A stretch of 64,000 bases of DNA from Novosphingobium sp. SG919 (GCF_012932495.1 NZ_JABCNG010000005.1:186001-250000), one strand, 5' to 3'. Shown: positions 26,626 through 35,913, counted from the stretch's first letter. Notes: a model not told the origin generated them from the sequence alone. Translations and numbers: made by a program.

Positions 26626-26632
26626 GCGGACC

Positions 26633-26659
26633 GCCCCGCGCCCGAACCGGGCGCGGGGC
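26633..26659. terminator. Strong GC hairpin after the DUF736 remnant
   Basis: GCCCCGCGCCCG (26633-26644) pairs perfectly with CGGGCGCGGGGC (26648-26659) across a 3-nt loop, 8 bp after the DUF736 stop. Probably the original terminator of that gene; no T run follows. Confidence 0.65.
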
Positions 26660-26715
26660 ATCAAGCGGTGCGCTCGATCGCATAGCGCGCGAGGGACTCT
26701 GCCGGCGGGGACCTT

Positions 26716-26726
26716 CCGCTCCGCCA
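26716..26726 (+). repeat. Possible attachment-site repeat of the tRNA-Ser 3' end
   Basis: CCGCTCCGCCA is identical to the last 11 bases of the tRNA-Ser gene (17903-17913), and the next eight bases match at six positions. It lies 90 bp after the DUF736 relic. This could be the distal attachment site of an element that integrated in the tRNA gene, but 11 bp is short and chance is possible. Confidence 0.4.
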
Positions 26727-26775
26727 GGCCCGTGCCAAAGGCCTGCAAACTGGTGGGCGCACACGAGCTCGATCT

Positions 26776-27081
26776 CTACGGGTCGACCCAGGGCTCCGCG
26801 CTCTCGCGGCTGAAGTTCAAATCCGACGGGAACGAGAAATCGATCTTGATCGTCGATCGCGCAGCGCCGCCTAGGCGCGATAAATCCAGACTATCTGGGC
26901 GATGGGGACCTGTGGAAGGCACGCTGCGCACGGTGGCGCGCATGCGGTCCGCCATCCAGCGCTGGAGCATGGGCGACAGCGCCCGGCCCTGCTCGGAAAG
27001 CAGATAGTGGCCTGGGACGCCGTGGCGTGCAGCGTCTCGCCGACGCAGGCTGCGCCCAAGAGGCGTGCGGCTGCCGTGCAA
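26776..27081 (-). pseudogene. Possible remnant of an HxlR-type regulator
   Basis: In this frame residues read GHYLLSEQGRALSPMLQRWM (about 27012-26950), which resembles the winged-helix end of HxlR regulators (YxLTxxGxxLxPVLxxLxxW). Neither a recognisable recognition helix nor a sensible start is present, and neighbouring frames look equally non-coding. Treat as a weak relic call; the 26660-27200 stretch otherwise holds no gene I can support. Confidence 0.25.
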
Positions 27082-27213
27082 AAATCGATTGTGGGGTTAC
27101 CGCCTTCCATCGGGCCGTCCACGCGAACCGATCGTGCCGGTGCCGATCGGCCACGCGGTTTTCCGGTTATCGCCGCAATGGATGAATACGCTCCCAAATA
27201 ATCGATAAACGGA

Positions 27214-27233
27214 TTTTGCACACCTGTGCAAAA
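27214..27233. promoter_or_regulatory. LacI-type operator upstream of the TonB-dependent receptor
   Basis: TTTTGCACACCTGTGCAAAA is a perfect palindrome (9-bp arms, CC centre) 47 bp before the receptor start. Size and symmetry match LacI/GalR operators, and a LacI-family gene lies just downstream. Likely repression site, released by an oligosaccharide or similar ligand (inference). Confidence 0.75.
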
Positions 27234-27280
27234 ACAGGCGCAAGCGTGGCCTTTGACCACGCAGAGAGAGGATTGGATCG

Positions 27281-29350
27281 ATGCGCCTTGGTTTCCATTT
27301 GCTCGCCGGAGCGGCATTGCTTTACGCCCCCGGCGCATGGGCGCAGGACGCCCAAGTGTCTGCCGGGAGCGAAGGCGCTTCGGCCGCGGGGGACATCATC
27401 GTTACCGCGCAACGCCATAGCGAGTCCGTGCAAAAGGCAGCCGTTGCCATCACCGCGTTCAGCGGCGGCGATTTGCTCAACCAGGCGCGCAACAGCGTGG
27501 CCGATGCCATCGCGACCGTGCCTTCGGTGCAAGTGCAAGGCAATGCCAACGGCGCCCAGATCTACATTCGTGGCGTTGGGTCGAACGCCGACGCGCAACT
27601 GGGCGATCCGGCGGTCAATCTCAACGTCGATGGCGTCTATCAGCAGCAGACCGAGGTGCCGACAAGCCTGATGTTCGACGTCAATCGCGTCGAGGTGCTG
27701 CGCGGGCCGCAAGGAACGCTCTATGGCCGCAACGCCACGGCGGGCGCGGTCAACATCGTCACCAACGATCCGGTGCTCGGGCGCTTCGAGGGCTATGCCA
27801 CGGCCCAGGTCGGCAACTACGATGCCGTTCATGCCGAAGGCGCCATCAATGCCCCGATCGGCGAAGACACGGCCGTGCGCGCGGCCATTGCCACGGAAAA
27901 TCACAGCGGCTATCTATCCAACGGCAACAACGACGCCAGGATGACGGCCGGTCGGCTCAAGCTGTTGACCAAGCCGACGGATTCGCTGCGCATCCTGATC
28001 GCCGGCGATTACCTGCATTCAGGCGGCCACGATGTCGGCAGCGTCGAGGCGCCGCTCTCTTCGCATGGCGATGCGTGGTATAGCGACAAGCCGAAGGGCT
28101 TGCTGGATATCGATTCCTGGAACGCTCGCGCGCAGATCGATTACACCACCTCGATCGCCAATTTCACGCTGCTCGCCTCGCACAACGATTTCAGCAAGAA
28201 CGAGGCAAACGTCCTGCTTTCGCCTACAGCTGTGTCGGTGCATCGCGAGGGGCGCCAGAATTCCGTCGAGTTGCGCGCCAGTTCGCCCGATGGCTCAGCC
28301 ATCAAGTGGGTCACCGGCCTGTTCTATTACCACGACCAGGAATTGCGCCAGGTGGTCGATAGCCCGATCGACGCCACGGCGGCGGCCGCTTCCAACCCGG
28401 AACTGCGCACGGCCACGGCAAAGTCTTATGCCGCCTTTGCAAATGTGACCGTGCCGCTGACACGAACCCTGCGCCTGACCGGCGGCCTGCGCTATACGCG
28501 CGACAGCAAGGACGCGCGTTTTGTCTATACCGATGGCAGCGGGGCGCCTGACGCCATTGCCAGCCGGGCGTGGAATTCGCTGACCTATAAAGCGGGCGTG
28601 GAGGCCGATCTCGCGTCGGCCTCGCTGCTTTATGCGCAAGTTGCCAGCGGGTTCAAGGCTGGCGGCTTTGCGCAGCAGTTCCCGGCCGCTTCTTACAATC
28701 CCGAAAAGATCACTTCGGTTGAAATCGGCAGCAAGAACCGCTTCTTCGGCAATCTGCTTACGCTGAACCTTGCAGCCTTCCACTACAGCTATCGCGACTA
28801 TCAGGCGCAATATCCCGATCTCGTTGACGGTTCCTTTGCACTGGTCACGGCCAACGCTGCCACGGCCAAGATTTATGGTGCCGAAGCAGAGGCTCGCCTG
28901 CGCTTGTCTGCCGACGATAGGTTGATGGTCAATGCCACGTACCTGCATACCCGTTTCGGGGCATTCCGCTATACCTCGGTGCTGGCTGGCAGCGTGGATC
29001 ATACGGCCGAGGAAATGCCGAACTCGCCGACGGCCGCGTTCGACGTTGCCTATGATCACGACTTCCATCTCGGCAATGGCGGCACGGTGACGTTCCATGC
29101 CAACACGCATATCAGCAGCGGCTATTGGACGACCGTCGAGCGATCGACCGATTCCTATCAGGGCAGCTTCACCCGAAGCGATGCATTCCTACGCTATGAG
29201 GCGGGCACCAAGGCCTGGGATGTGCGTGCGTTTGTGCGCAATATCGAGAACCGGGCGGTGCGTACCCTGGGCGCGAGCAATCCCATCGACAGCGTGCTGT
29301 TGATCGCCCCGCCGTGCACCTATGGCGTGGCCGCCACCGTGCGGTTCTAG
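27281..29350 (+). CDS. TonB-dependent outer-membrane receptor
   Basis: 689 residues. Signal peptide (MRLGFHLLAGAALLYAPGAW, then AQ), a TonB-box-like GDIIVTAQRHSES, plug domain with FDVNRVEVLRGPQGTLYGRN, then a b-barrel ending in the terminal Phe typical of outer-membrane insertion. The ligand is unknown; such receptors in sphingomonads import siderophores, oligosaccharides or aromatic compounds. AGAGAGGA precedes the start. The stop codon overlaps that of the convergent lacI gene in a shared CTAG. Confidence 0.93.
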   Translation: MRLGFHLLAGAALLYAPGAWAQDAQVSAGSEGASAAGDIIVTAQRHSESVQKAAVAITAFSGGDLLNQARNSVADAIATVPSVQVQGNANGAQIYIRGVGSNADAQLGDPAVNLNVDGVYQQQTEVPTSLMFDVNRVEVLRGPQGTLYGRNATAGAVNIVTNDPVLGRFEGYATAQVGNYDAVHAEGAINAPIGEDTAVRAAIATENHSGYLSNGNNDARMTAGRLKLLTKPTDSLRILIAGDYLHSGGHDVGSVEAPLSSHGDAWYSDKPKGLLDIDSWNARAQIDYTTSIANFTLLASHNDFSKNEANVLLSPTAVSVHREGRQNSVELRASSPDGSAIKWVTGLFYYHDQELRQVVDSPIDATAAAASNPELRTATAKSYAAFANVTVPLTRTLRLTGGLRYTRDSKDARFVYTDGSGAPDAIASRAWNSLTYKAGVEADLASASLLYAQVASGFKAGGFAQQFPAASYNPEKITSVEIGSKNRFFGNLLTLNLAAFHYSYRDYQAQYPDLVDGSFALVTANAATAKIYGAEAEARLRLSADDRLMVNATYLHTRFGAFRYTSVLAGSVDHTAEEMPNSPTAAFDVAYDHDFHLGNGGTVTFHANTHISSGYWTTVERSTDSYQGSFTRSDAFLRYEAGTKAWDVRAFVRNIENRAVRTLGASNPIDSVLLIAPPCTYGVAATVRF

Positions 29351-30426
29351 GGCGCGCCAGGATGCCAGCCGCGTTCGCCATCGGCGTAGGTGAAGATGCC
29401 GTGGGCCGGCTGGCGTGCGGTGTCGCGCACGACAAGGCGGCCAGGCACGCGATGCTCGGTCGTATCATCCGCCTTGCCTGCCATCAGCGCCACGAGCACC
29501 TCGACAACTTTGGCGCCCAGGGCATCGACCGGTTGGGAATAGGTGGTCAGCGCCAGGTCGGGCCAACCGCTGATCGCGACATTGTCGAACCCGACGATGG
29601 AAATGTCCCGTCCCGGGGCCAGGCCATTTTGCCGGGCCACCTGCAGCGCGGCAAAGGCCATGTTGTCGTTGGCGCAGAACAGCGCGTCGGGCCGCGCGGG
29701 ACCGCGCAGCACATCGCTGGCAGCCGCAAAGGCGCGCTCGAATTCGAAGCCGGCGTCGACCACCAGCGGCGCGTCCCTGCCGCCTTCGGCCAGCGCGGCG
29801 GCATATCCTGCCAGCCGTTCTTCGGAACTGGAAACCCCGCGATCACCGGCAAGGTAGGCGAAACGGCGGTGTTCTCCGGCGATCAGGAAGCGCGCCAGGG
29901 CGGCCCCGCCGCGATAATTGTCGCCCACCACCATGACGCCGTGCGAAGCCGGGCTGGCATTGTTGAGCATGACCACCGGCAACCCGGCCAGGTCGCATTC
30001 GGCGAGCAGTTCCGGCGCAAAGCCTCGCGATGCCAGGATCAGGGCATCGACCCCGAAATGGCGCAGTTCCCCCAGCAGCGGCTCGTGGCTTTCCTCGCCA
30101 TGGGTGACGTAAAGCAGCAGGCGATAGCCAAGCGGCGCCAATTGCTCGGAAATGCGCTGCACGATCGCCGGGTAGAACTGGTTGTCGAGATGGCTGACGG
30201 CGATGGCCACGATCATGGAGCGCCGCGTGATCAGCGATCGCGCCGCCAGGTTGGGCCGATATCGCAGGGCCTTGGCCGCTTCCATCACCCGCGACCGTGT
30301 TTCCGGGGCGACGCTGGCGCCCTGGGTGAAGGTGCGGGAGACCGCCGAGCGCGAAACGCCGGCAAGCCGCGCGACATCGAAAGAGGTTGCCGCCTTGGTT
30401 CGGATTCGCCGTTGATCGTCGCTCAT
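29347..30426 (-). CDS. LacI-family transcriptional regulator
   Basis: 359 residues. TSFDVARLAGVSRSAVSRTF is the LacI helix-turn-helix, followed by the hinge YRPNLAARSL and a periplasmic-binding-protein-like sensor domain. It is convergent with the receptor and divergent from the secreted DUF8021-like gene. Palindromes with TTGCAC half-sites lie in front of both (27214 and 30446), making these its likely regulon including itself. Confidence 0.92.
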   Translation of the reverse strand: MSDDQRRIRTKAATSFDVARLAGVSRSAVSRTFTQGASVAPETRSRVMEAAKALRYRPNLAARSLITRRSMIVAIAVSHLDNQFYPAIVQRISEQLAPLGYRLLLYVTHGEESHEPLLGELRHFGVDALILASRGFAPELLAECDLAGLPVVMLNNASPASHGVMVVGDNYRGGAALARFLIAGEHRRFAYLAGDRGVSSSEERLAGYAAALAEGGRDAPLVVDAGFEFERAFAAASDVLRGPARPDALFCANDNMAFAALQVARQNGLAPGRDISIVGFDNVAISGWPDLALTTYSQPVDALGAKVVEVLVALMAGKADDTTEHRVPGRLVVRDTARQPAHGIFTYADGERGWHPGAP

Positions 30427-30445
30427 GACGGTCAAATTGCCGCCC

Positions 30446-30461
30446 TTGCACGCGTGCGCAA
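30446..30461. promoter_or_regulatory. Second candidate LacI operator
   Basis: TTGCACGCGTGCGCAA contains a perfect 10-bp palindrome GCACGCGTGC (30448-30457) and the TTGCAC half-site seen at 27214-27233. It lies between the lacI start (30426) and the divergent secreted protein gene (30510), and so could control both. Confidence 0.5.
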
Positions 30462-30509
30462 GCACAAAGCGGCATGAATTTGTTGCCTTCCTACTGGAGA
30501 CTACCGACG

Positions 30510-31541
30510 ATGCGCCTCTCGCTTCGACACTTGCTCTGCTCTGCCATGCTTGCATCTGCACCGGCGGTTCACGCCGAACCGGCCGGCACTGCCTGCAGCC
30601 GCGCTTGCCTGGCCCAGGCGGCGGACCAGGTGCTCGCCTCCATCGTCGCGCACGATCCCGGCGCGGTGCCGTTGGCGCGCCATTATCGCGCCACCGAAAA
30701 CGGCGTTCCGGCCGCGTTGGCGATGATGACGATCTGGCACACCGCCACGCGCGCCAGTGACAAATTCTATGTCATCGACCCGGAAACCCAGAACCTGTTC
30801 CTCCTGGCGAACATCGCCGAGGGCACGCACCAGGCCCTGCTGTTCGGCCGCATCAGGCTCGCGGATCGCAAGATCACCGAGATCGAGTTCTATGTCGACC
30901 GATCGCGCAGCGATGGCGGCTTCATGTTCAACCCCAACGGGCTTGCGCATCTGCCCGCTGCGTGGACGCAGAATGTCACCCCCAACCGGCTGCCCGACCG
31001 CGCGACATTGCTGCGGGCCGGACGTTCCATTTTCGACACCGCGATCGAAGGTCCGCCCCCGGCGGAAAGCTGCCGCATGATGGAGAATGGCGGCCCCGTT
31101 GCCGAAGACGCCGAAGTGCTCAAGGTCATTGGCGGAGACGCTCCGCAGCTTCCGGCCAATCCCGACGGTTCGGTGCCGATTCCTTGCGGCGCGCCGCCGA
31201 TCCGCCCGACCGACCCGGATGCACGCACCGACATCGTCGATGTGCAGCAGGGGATCGTCGTCAGCATCGGCACCATGTCGGGGCTGGTGCAGCCTTACCT
31301 CATTACGCACCCCACCATCTCGGCGTTCGTGCCGACCTCGTTGGGCCAGCCTTATCTCGATCTGCTGGCAGCGCAGCACCGCACCGGCCGATACGAGACG
31401 CAGCCCGAGCTTCTGCCCACCCCCGCCTCGATCACCGTGGCGCAGATGCATCGTTATTACGATGGCAAGTTGCAGGGCATGCACTTGCTGGAAAAGCTGG
31501 GCCCGATCGGCGCACGTTCGCCCTGGGTTGCCGCGCGATGA
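30510..31541 (+). CDS. Secreted DUF8021-like protein
   Basis: 343 residues with a signal peptide (MRLSLRHLLCSAMLASAPAV). The mature start CSRACLAQAADQVLASIVAH and following ATENGVPAAL, FYVIDPETQNLFLLANI and RKITEIEFYVDR resemble DUF8021 proteins, a SnoaL-like family of unproven function often found with aromatic or oligosaccharide degradation genes. GGAGA lies upstream of the start at 30510. Shares an operator region with lacI, so probably co-induced with the TonB-dependent receptor. Confidence 0.7.
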   Translation: MRLSLRHLLCSAMLASAPAVHAEPAGTACSRACLAQAADQVLASIVAHDPGAVPLARHYRATENGVPAALAMMTIWHTATRASDKFYVIDPETQNLFLLANIAEGTHQALLFGRIRLADRKITEIEFYVDRSRSDGGFMFNPNGLAHLPAAWTQNVTPNRLPDRATLLRAGRSIFDTAIEGPPPAESCRMMENGGPVAEDAEVLKVIGGDAPQLPANPDGSVPIPCGAPPIRPTDPDARTDIVDVQQGIVVSIGTMSGLVQPYLITHPTISAFVPTSLGQPYLDLLAAQHRTGRYETQPELLPTPASITVAQMHRYYDGKLQGMHLLEKLGPIGARSPWVAAR

Positions 31542-31835
31542 AGCTGATCCGACAACGCGTCAGGGTGGTACGCGAACCGTTGGCAGGCAGGTGATGCACC
31601 AAAGGCCCGCTATGATTTCGAATATGCGCGCCTTTTCAAGGGTTTGCGTGCGAAAGCCAGGTCGTTCGACAAGGCTCGTCGCTTCGCTTCGTGGCTGTAC
31701 ACCGGCATCATCGTGCGTGTTTTCCAGGGCAAAACCTCTCATGCGGTTGGTAAATTCGGCGCGGGTCGCTATCGGCCGGTAGCGCGCGGCATGGCCTTGA
31801 TCCAGATTGCCGCCCAAGGATGGGACCGGGGGGCG

Positions 31836-32543
31836 ATGGCCAGGCAGCGAGGCATGAACTGGATGGCGGTGTTCTCCCCTTCCCGCGCTGCCCGCTCGTG
31901 GCTGGCGCGCGGGCAGCATCCGCTTCGCTCGTCGATTGGTGCGTGGTTGGGCATGGGCACAAGCCTGGCGCTCGGGACCTGGGCAATGGGGGCGTTTGGA
32001 GCGTCGGCGGCGCTGGTCGCGCCGATCGGCGCATCGGCGGTGCTGGTGTTTGCGGTTCCGGCCAGCCCGCTTGCCCAGCCGCGCGCCGTCTTGGGCGGCA
32101 ATCTCGTCTCGGCCCTGATCGGGATGCTGCTGGCCAGGGTCGGGCTGGAGCCGTGGCTGGTCTTGCCGCTCGCGGTGGGCCTGGCCATTCTGGCCATGCA
32201 TGCATTGCGATGCCTGCATCCGCCGGGCGGGGCGATGGCGCTGGTCGCGGCGATGGGGGCGCATGGCGCGCCCTGGCCCTGGACATTCCTGCTGTCGCCC
32301 GCGGCGAGCAATACGCTGGCGCTGCTGGCGGCGGGGTGGCTGTTCAACAACTGCACCGGCAGCCGCTATCCGCATCACAACGAAACTCTGCCCGAACATG
32401 GCGTGCCGATGGCGATCGACTATGATCCTGCCGACCTGGCCACAGTCCTCGATGAATTGGAAGACCGGCCCGATATCAGCACCGAGGATCTCGATTCCAT
32501 CGTTCGGGCGGTTTTCGTCCGCCATGCCATGCGCAAACCCTGA
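31836..32543 (+). CDS. HPP-family membrane protein
   Basis: About 235 residues. Four to five hydrophobic segments follow a basic N-terminus, and LHPPGGAMALVAAMG is the HPP motif that names the family. Plant and cyanobacterial members are linked to nitrite transport; bacterial roles are mostly unknown. A soluble acidic tail of ~50 residues follows the membrane part. The start is uncertain (ATGs at 31791, 31836 and 31854). The 294 bp before it hold no clear gene. Confidence 0.78.
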   Translation: MARQRGMNWMAVFSPSRAARSWLARGQHPLRSSIGAWLGMGTSLALGTWAMGAFGASAALVAPIGASAVLVFAVPASPLAQPRAVLGGNLVSALIGMLLARVGLEPWLVLPLAVGLAILAMHALRCLHPPGGAMALVAAMGAHGAPWPWTFLLSPAASNTLALLAAGWLFNNCTGSRYPHHNETLPEHGVPMAIDYDPADLATVLDELEDRPDISTEDLDSIVRAVFVRHAMRKP

Positions 32544-32596
32544 GGCCGCCTGCGGACCGGGTTCAATTCCGTCCATTTTGGCGGTAGGGCGCGATC

Positions 32597-33475
32597 ATGT
32601 CCGCCGTTGCCCCCGACGAATTTGCCCGTGCCGCGCGTTTCCTGGCGGAAAGCGCCGACTATCGCGTGCTGCGGCGCCTGCGCCCCGTGCGCCGGTTCCA
32701 CCAGGCCGATCCCGGCGCGCCGCTAAGGATCGGGGTCGTGCTCGACGTGGAGACCACCGGACTCGACGCGCAGAGCGACAAGATCATCGAACTGGCGATC
32801 CAGCGTTTTCGTTATGATGCGGCGGGGCATATCGTGGAAGTGGGCCAGCCGCGCGTCTGGCGCGAAGACCCTGGGTTTCCGCTCGATCCCCGGATCACCG
32901 CGCTGACCGGCCTCACCGATGCCGTGCTCAAGGACCAGGCGATCGACGAAGCCATGGCGCTCGAACTGCTCGCCTCGGCCGACCTGGTGATTGCCCACAA
33001 CGCGCGGTTCGACCGTCCCTTCGTCGACAAGCGCCTGCCCGCCGCCGCCGGTAAGGCCTGGGCCTGCTCCATGGCCGAACTGGATTGGCTGGCGCTGGGG
33101 TTCGACGGGCGGGCGCTGGCCCATCTCGTCGCGCAATGCGGTTGGTTCTACGAGGGGCACCGCGCCGAAAACGACATTCTCGCGCTGCTCACCCTGCTCG
33201 CGCATCGGCTGGACGACGACAGCACGATCCTCTCGCACCTGCTCGCCGCGTCGGCGCGCGACAGCTTTCGCGTCAACGCCGTGGATGCGCCGTTCGAAGC
33301 CAAGGACCGCCTCAAGGCGCGTGCCTATCGCTGGAACGCAACCCTGCGGTTCTGGACGCGCGACATTTCGGCCGACGAAGCCGAGGCGGAAAGGCTCTGG
33401 CTGCGCCAGGAAGTCTATGCCGGGCACGGCGCGGCAGCGTTTCAGCCGCTGACCGCGATCGAGCGCTATCGCTGA
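32597..33475 (+). CDS. DnaQ-like 3'-5' exonuclease
   Basis: 292 residues. VLDVETTGLDAQSDKIIELA is exonuclease motif I (DxE), ADLVIAHNARFDRPF is motif II, and GHRAENDILALL is motif III of the DEDDh type. The ~40 N-terminal and ~80 C-terminal residues are outside the core; the C-terminal FWTRDISADEAEAE region suggests an extra substrate-handling part. It acts on DNA or RNA ends; it is not the DNA polymerase III epsilon subunit proper by length and termini. Confidence 0.87.
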   Translation: MSAVAPDEFARAARFLAESADYRVLRRLRPVRRFHQADPGAPLRIGVVLDVETTGLDAQSDKIIELAIQRFRYDAAGHIVEVGQPRVWREDPGFPLDPRITALTGLTDAVLKDQAIDEAMALELLASADLVIAHNARFDRPFVDKRLPAAAGKAWACSMAELDWLALGFDGRALAHLVAQCGWFYEGHRAENDILALLTLLAHRLDDDSTILSHLLAASARDSFRVNAVDAPFEAKDRLKARAYRWNATLRFWTRDISADEAEAERLWLRQEVYAGHGAAAFQPLTAIERYR

Positions 33476-33507
33476 CCAGGGCGCGCGCCGGCGCGCGGCT
33501 GGATCGG

Positions 33508-35598
33508 CTAGATGCGGTCTGCCTGCGCCACCGCATCGCTGGCGCGCAAGGCGCTGACGATCCGCGTCAGATGGGCCAGGTCGCGCACTTCCAGATCGAC
33601 CAGATACGTGTGGAACGGGTTTTCGCGCTGGGTCATTTCCAGGTTGACCACGTTGGCGTGGTTCTTGGCAAAGATCCCGGCCATTTCCGCCAGCGTGCCC
33701 GGGCGGTTGTAGAGCTCTGCCCGCAGGCGGCCCACGGCGCCGTCGGTGCGCTTGTCCCATGACAGGTCGATCCAATCGGCATCGACGCCATCGGCCAGGC
33801 GCTCGCAATCGATCGAATGGACTTCCACGCCCTTGCCCGGCCGGCGCAGGCCGACGATGCGATCGCCCGGCACCGGGTGGCAGCATTCGGCGAGCTTGAA
33901 CGCCATGCCCGGCGTCAACCCGCGCACGGCGATGGCGCGCTGCTGGCGCGGCCAGTCTTCCGGGTTGGGCAAGTTCGCGGTGCTACCGGGAACCAGCGCT
34001 TCCATCACCTGCCGATCATCCAGCTTGGCGGTGCCGATGGCCACCATCAGGTCTTCCTCGCCGTTCATTTTCAGCCGCTTGATCGCATCGGCCAGGGCTT
34101 TCTTGCCCACTTGCGTGGGCAGCCGCTCGGTGATTTCCTCATAGAGCTTGCGCCCGATCAGGGCCACTTCGGCGCGTTCCTTCTGCCGCACCGCGCGGCG
34201 GATGGCGGCGCGCGCCTTGCCCGTGACGGCAAAGCCCAGCCACGAAAGCTGCGGCTCGGAATTGCGGCTCTTGATGATTTCCACCACGTCGCCATTGCCC
34301 AGCGGGGTGCGCAGCGGCACGTGGCGGCCATTGATCTTGGCCCCCACCGCCTGCGCGCCCAGGTTGGTGTGCACGGCAAAGGCAAAGTCGATCGGCGTGG
34401 CGCCCTTGGGCAACTGGAACAACGAACCCTTGGGGGTGAAAGCAAAGATGCGATCCTGGTAGATCGCCATCTTGGTGTTTTCGAGCAGCTCGTCGGGATC
34501 GTGGCTGGCATCGAGAATCTCGACCAGGTCGCGCAGCCAGCCCACCTGGGCATCGGGCTCCCCGCCCTGCTTGTAGGCCCAATGCGCGGCCAGGCCGTAT
34601 TCGTTGCGGTGGTGCATCTCGCGCGTCTTGAGCTGCACTTCCACGCGGCGGGCGTTGTTGTAGATCAGCGAGGTATGCAGGCTCTTATAGCCGTTGATCT
34701 TGGGCGTGGAGATATAGTCCTTGAACCGCCCGGGGATCATCTGCCAGGTCTGGTGCAGGATGCCGAGCGCGCGATAGCAATCGCCCACATCGTCCACCAA
34801 CACGCGGAACGCCATGATATCGGTGATCTGCTCGAACGAGACGTGCCGTTCGGCCATCTTCTTCCAGATCGAATAGGGGTGCTTCTCGCGCCCCGCCACT
34901 TCCACCCGCATGCCCGCTTCGGCCAGGGCCTGCTTGATCGACAGGGCAATGTCGCCCACCTCGCCCCCGCCCTCGCTGCGGATCGCCGAAAGGCGCCCGG
35001 TGATCGTGGCATAGGCTTCGGGTTCCAGTTGCTCGAACGCCAGCAACTGCATTTCCCGCATATATTCGTACATGCCCACGCGCTGCGCCAGCGGGGCATA
35101 GATCTCCATCGTCTCGCGCGCGATGCGGCGGCGCTTGTCCTCGCTCTTGATGAAATGGAGCGTGCGCATGTTGTGCAGGCGGTCGGCCAGCTTTACCAGC
35201 AGGACGCGCAAGTCCTCGCTCATCGCCAGCAGGAACTTGCGCAGGTTCTCCGCCGCGCGCTCGCTTTCCGTCATCGTCTCGATCTTGGAAAGCTTGGTCA
35301 CCCCATCGACCAGCCGCGCCACGTCGGGGCCGAACAGGCGCTCGATTTCCTCGACCGTGGCCAGCGTATCCTCCACCGTATCGTGGAGCAACGCGGTAAC
35401 GATGGTTTCCTGGTCGAGCTTCAGCTCGGTCATCAACCCGGCCACTTCCACCGGGTGCGAGAAATAGGGATCCCCGCTGGCGCGCTTCTGCGTCCCGTGT
35501 TTCTGCACGGTATAGACATAGGCACGATTGAGCATGGCCTCGTCCGCCTGGGGAGCATAGGCCAGCACACGTTCGACAAGTTCATATTGGCGGAGCAT
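33508..35598 (-). CDS. rsh: Bifunctional (p)ppGpp synthetase/hydrolase, RelA/SpoT
   Basis: 696 residues in the order HD hydrolase (HDTVEDT, residues ~70-76), synthetase (RFKDYISTPKINGYKSLHTS), TGS (FTPKGSLFQLPKGATPIDFA) and C-terminal ACT. It makes and degrades the alarmone (p)ppGpp in the stringent response. Alphaproteobacteria usually have this single long enzyme. Both active sites look intact. Convergent with the exonuclease gene. Confidence 0.96.
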   Translation of the reverse strand: MLRQYELVERVLAYAPQADEAMLNRAYVYTVQKHGTQKRASGDPYFSHPVEVAGLMTELKLDQETIVTALLHDTVEDTLATVEEIERLFGPDVARLVDGVTKLSKIETMTESERAAENLRKFLLAMSEDLRVLLVKLADRLHNMRTLHFIKSEDKRRRIARETMEIYAPLAQRVGMYEYMREMQLLAFEQLEPEAYATITGRLSAIRSEGGGEVGDIALSIKQALAEAGMRVEVAGREKHPYSIWKKMAERHVSFEQITDIMAFRVLVDDVGDCYRALGILHQTWQMIPGRFKDYISTPKINGYKSLHTSLIYNNARRVEVQLKTREMHHRNEYGLAAHWAYKQGGEPDAQVGWLRDLVEILDASHDPDELLENTKMAIYQDRIFAFTPKGSLFQLPKGATPIDFAFAVHTNLGAQAVGAKINGRHVPLRTPLGNGDVVEIIKSRNSEPQLSWLGFAVTGKARAAIRRAVRQKERAEVALIGRKLYEEITERLPTQVGKKALADAIKRLKMNGEEDLMVAIGTAKLDDRQVMEALVPGSTANLPNPEDWPRQQRAIAVRGLTPGMAFKLAECCHPVPGDRIVGLRRPGKGVEVHSIDCERLADGVDADWIDLSWDKRTDGAVGRLRAELYNRPGTLAEMAGIFAKNHANVVNLEMTQRENPFHTYLVDLEVRDLAHLTRIVSALRASDAVAQADRI

Positions 35599-35907
35599 TA
35601 CCTGCCCTAGATGGGGGAAAGCGGTGGTCTAGGGCAAGGGGAAAGGCTGGGGGATTTTGGCGATAAGTGTGATTGGGGGGTAACAGTGTCATGCCTTAAC
35701 AGCCTAGTCTGGACCGGATGGCGTAAGCCCAGGAGACAGAAGTGTGGTGGGCTGCGGGGACGGCAGCAAAACTCGACATTCGCGGCGCCGGCCTGAGCCG
35801 TCCTCCGTTCGTGCGACATCTACATGCTCAAATGGCCTAACCTGAGCCGCTGACCGACTGGTTATTTAATCAGATTAGCGTAGCCGCCGTCTCTACAGAA
35901 AAATCCC
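35599..35907. other. Intergenic region between rsh and the NACHT gene
   Basis: About 310 bp holding the rsh promoter. A TGCCCTAG/CTAGGGCA inverted repeat (35603-35610 and 35629-35636) lies just upstream of rsh. Composition becomes more AT-rich toward the NACHT gene. No supported gene on either strand. Confidence 0.5.
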
Positions 35908-35913
35908 CTAGTT
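35905..35913. repeat. 9-bp direct repeat flanking the NACHT gene, left copy
   Basis: CCCCTAGTT here overlaps the NACHT stop codon and recurs at 38208-38216 just upstream of the gene. The pair brackets the whole coding unit. It could be a target duplication or recombination footprint, though 9 bp can arise by chance. Confidence 0.4.

Noticed and set aside
26390..27007. 205-codon plus-strand frame spanning the relic region
   Set aside because: It runs out of frame with the recognisable DUF736 remnant and has no coherent similarity.
31560..32576. 338-codon minus-strand frame opposite the HPP gene
   Set aside because: Basic, low-complexity translation typical of antisense frames; the plus-strand HPP motif and membrane helices are convincing.
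32556..32585. A tRNA T-arm-like CGGGTTCAATTCCG after the HPP gene
   Set aside because: No matching acceptor, D or anticodon stems upstream, where the sequence is coding. Chance resemblance.
35603..35636. 8-bp inverted repeat with CTAG upstream of rsh as a third mobile element
   Set aside because: Too short, only 34 bp overall, and no internal stem-loops like the two 270-bp elements. More likely a promoter feature or chance.
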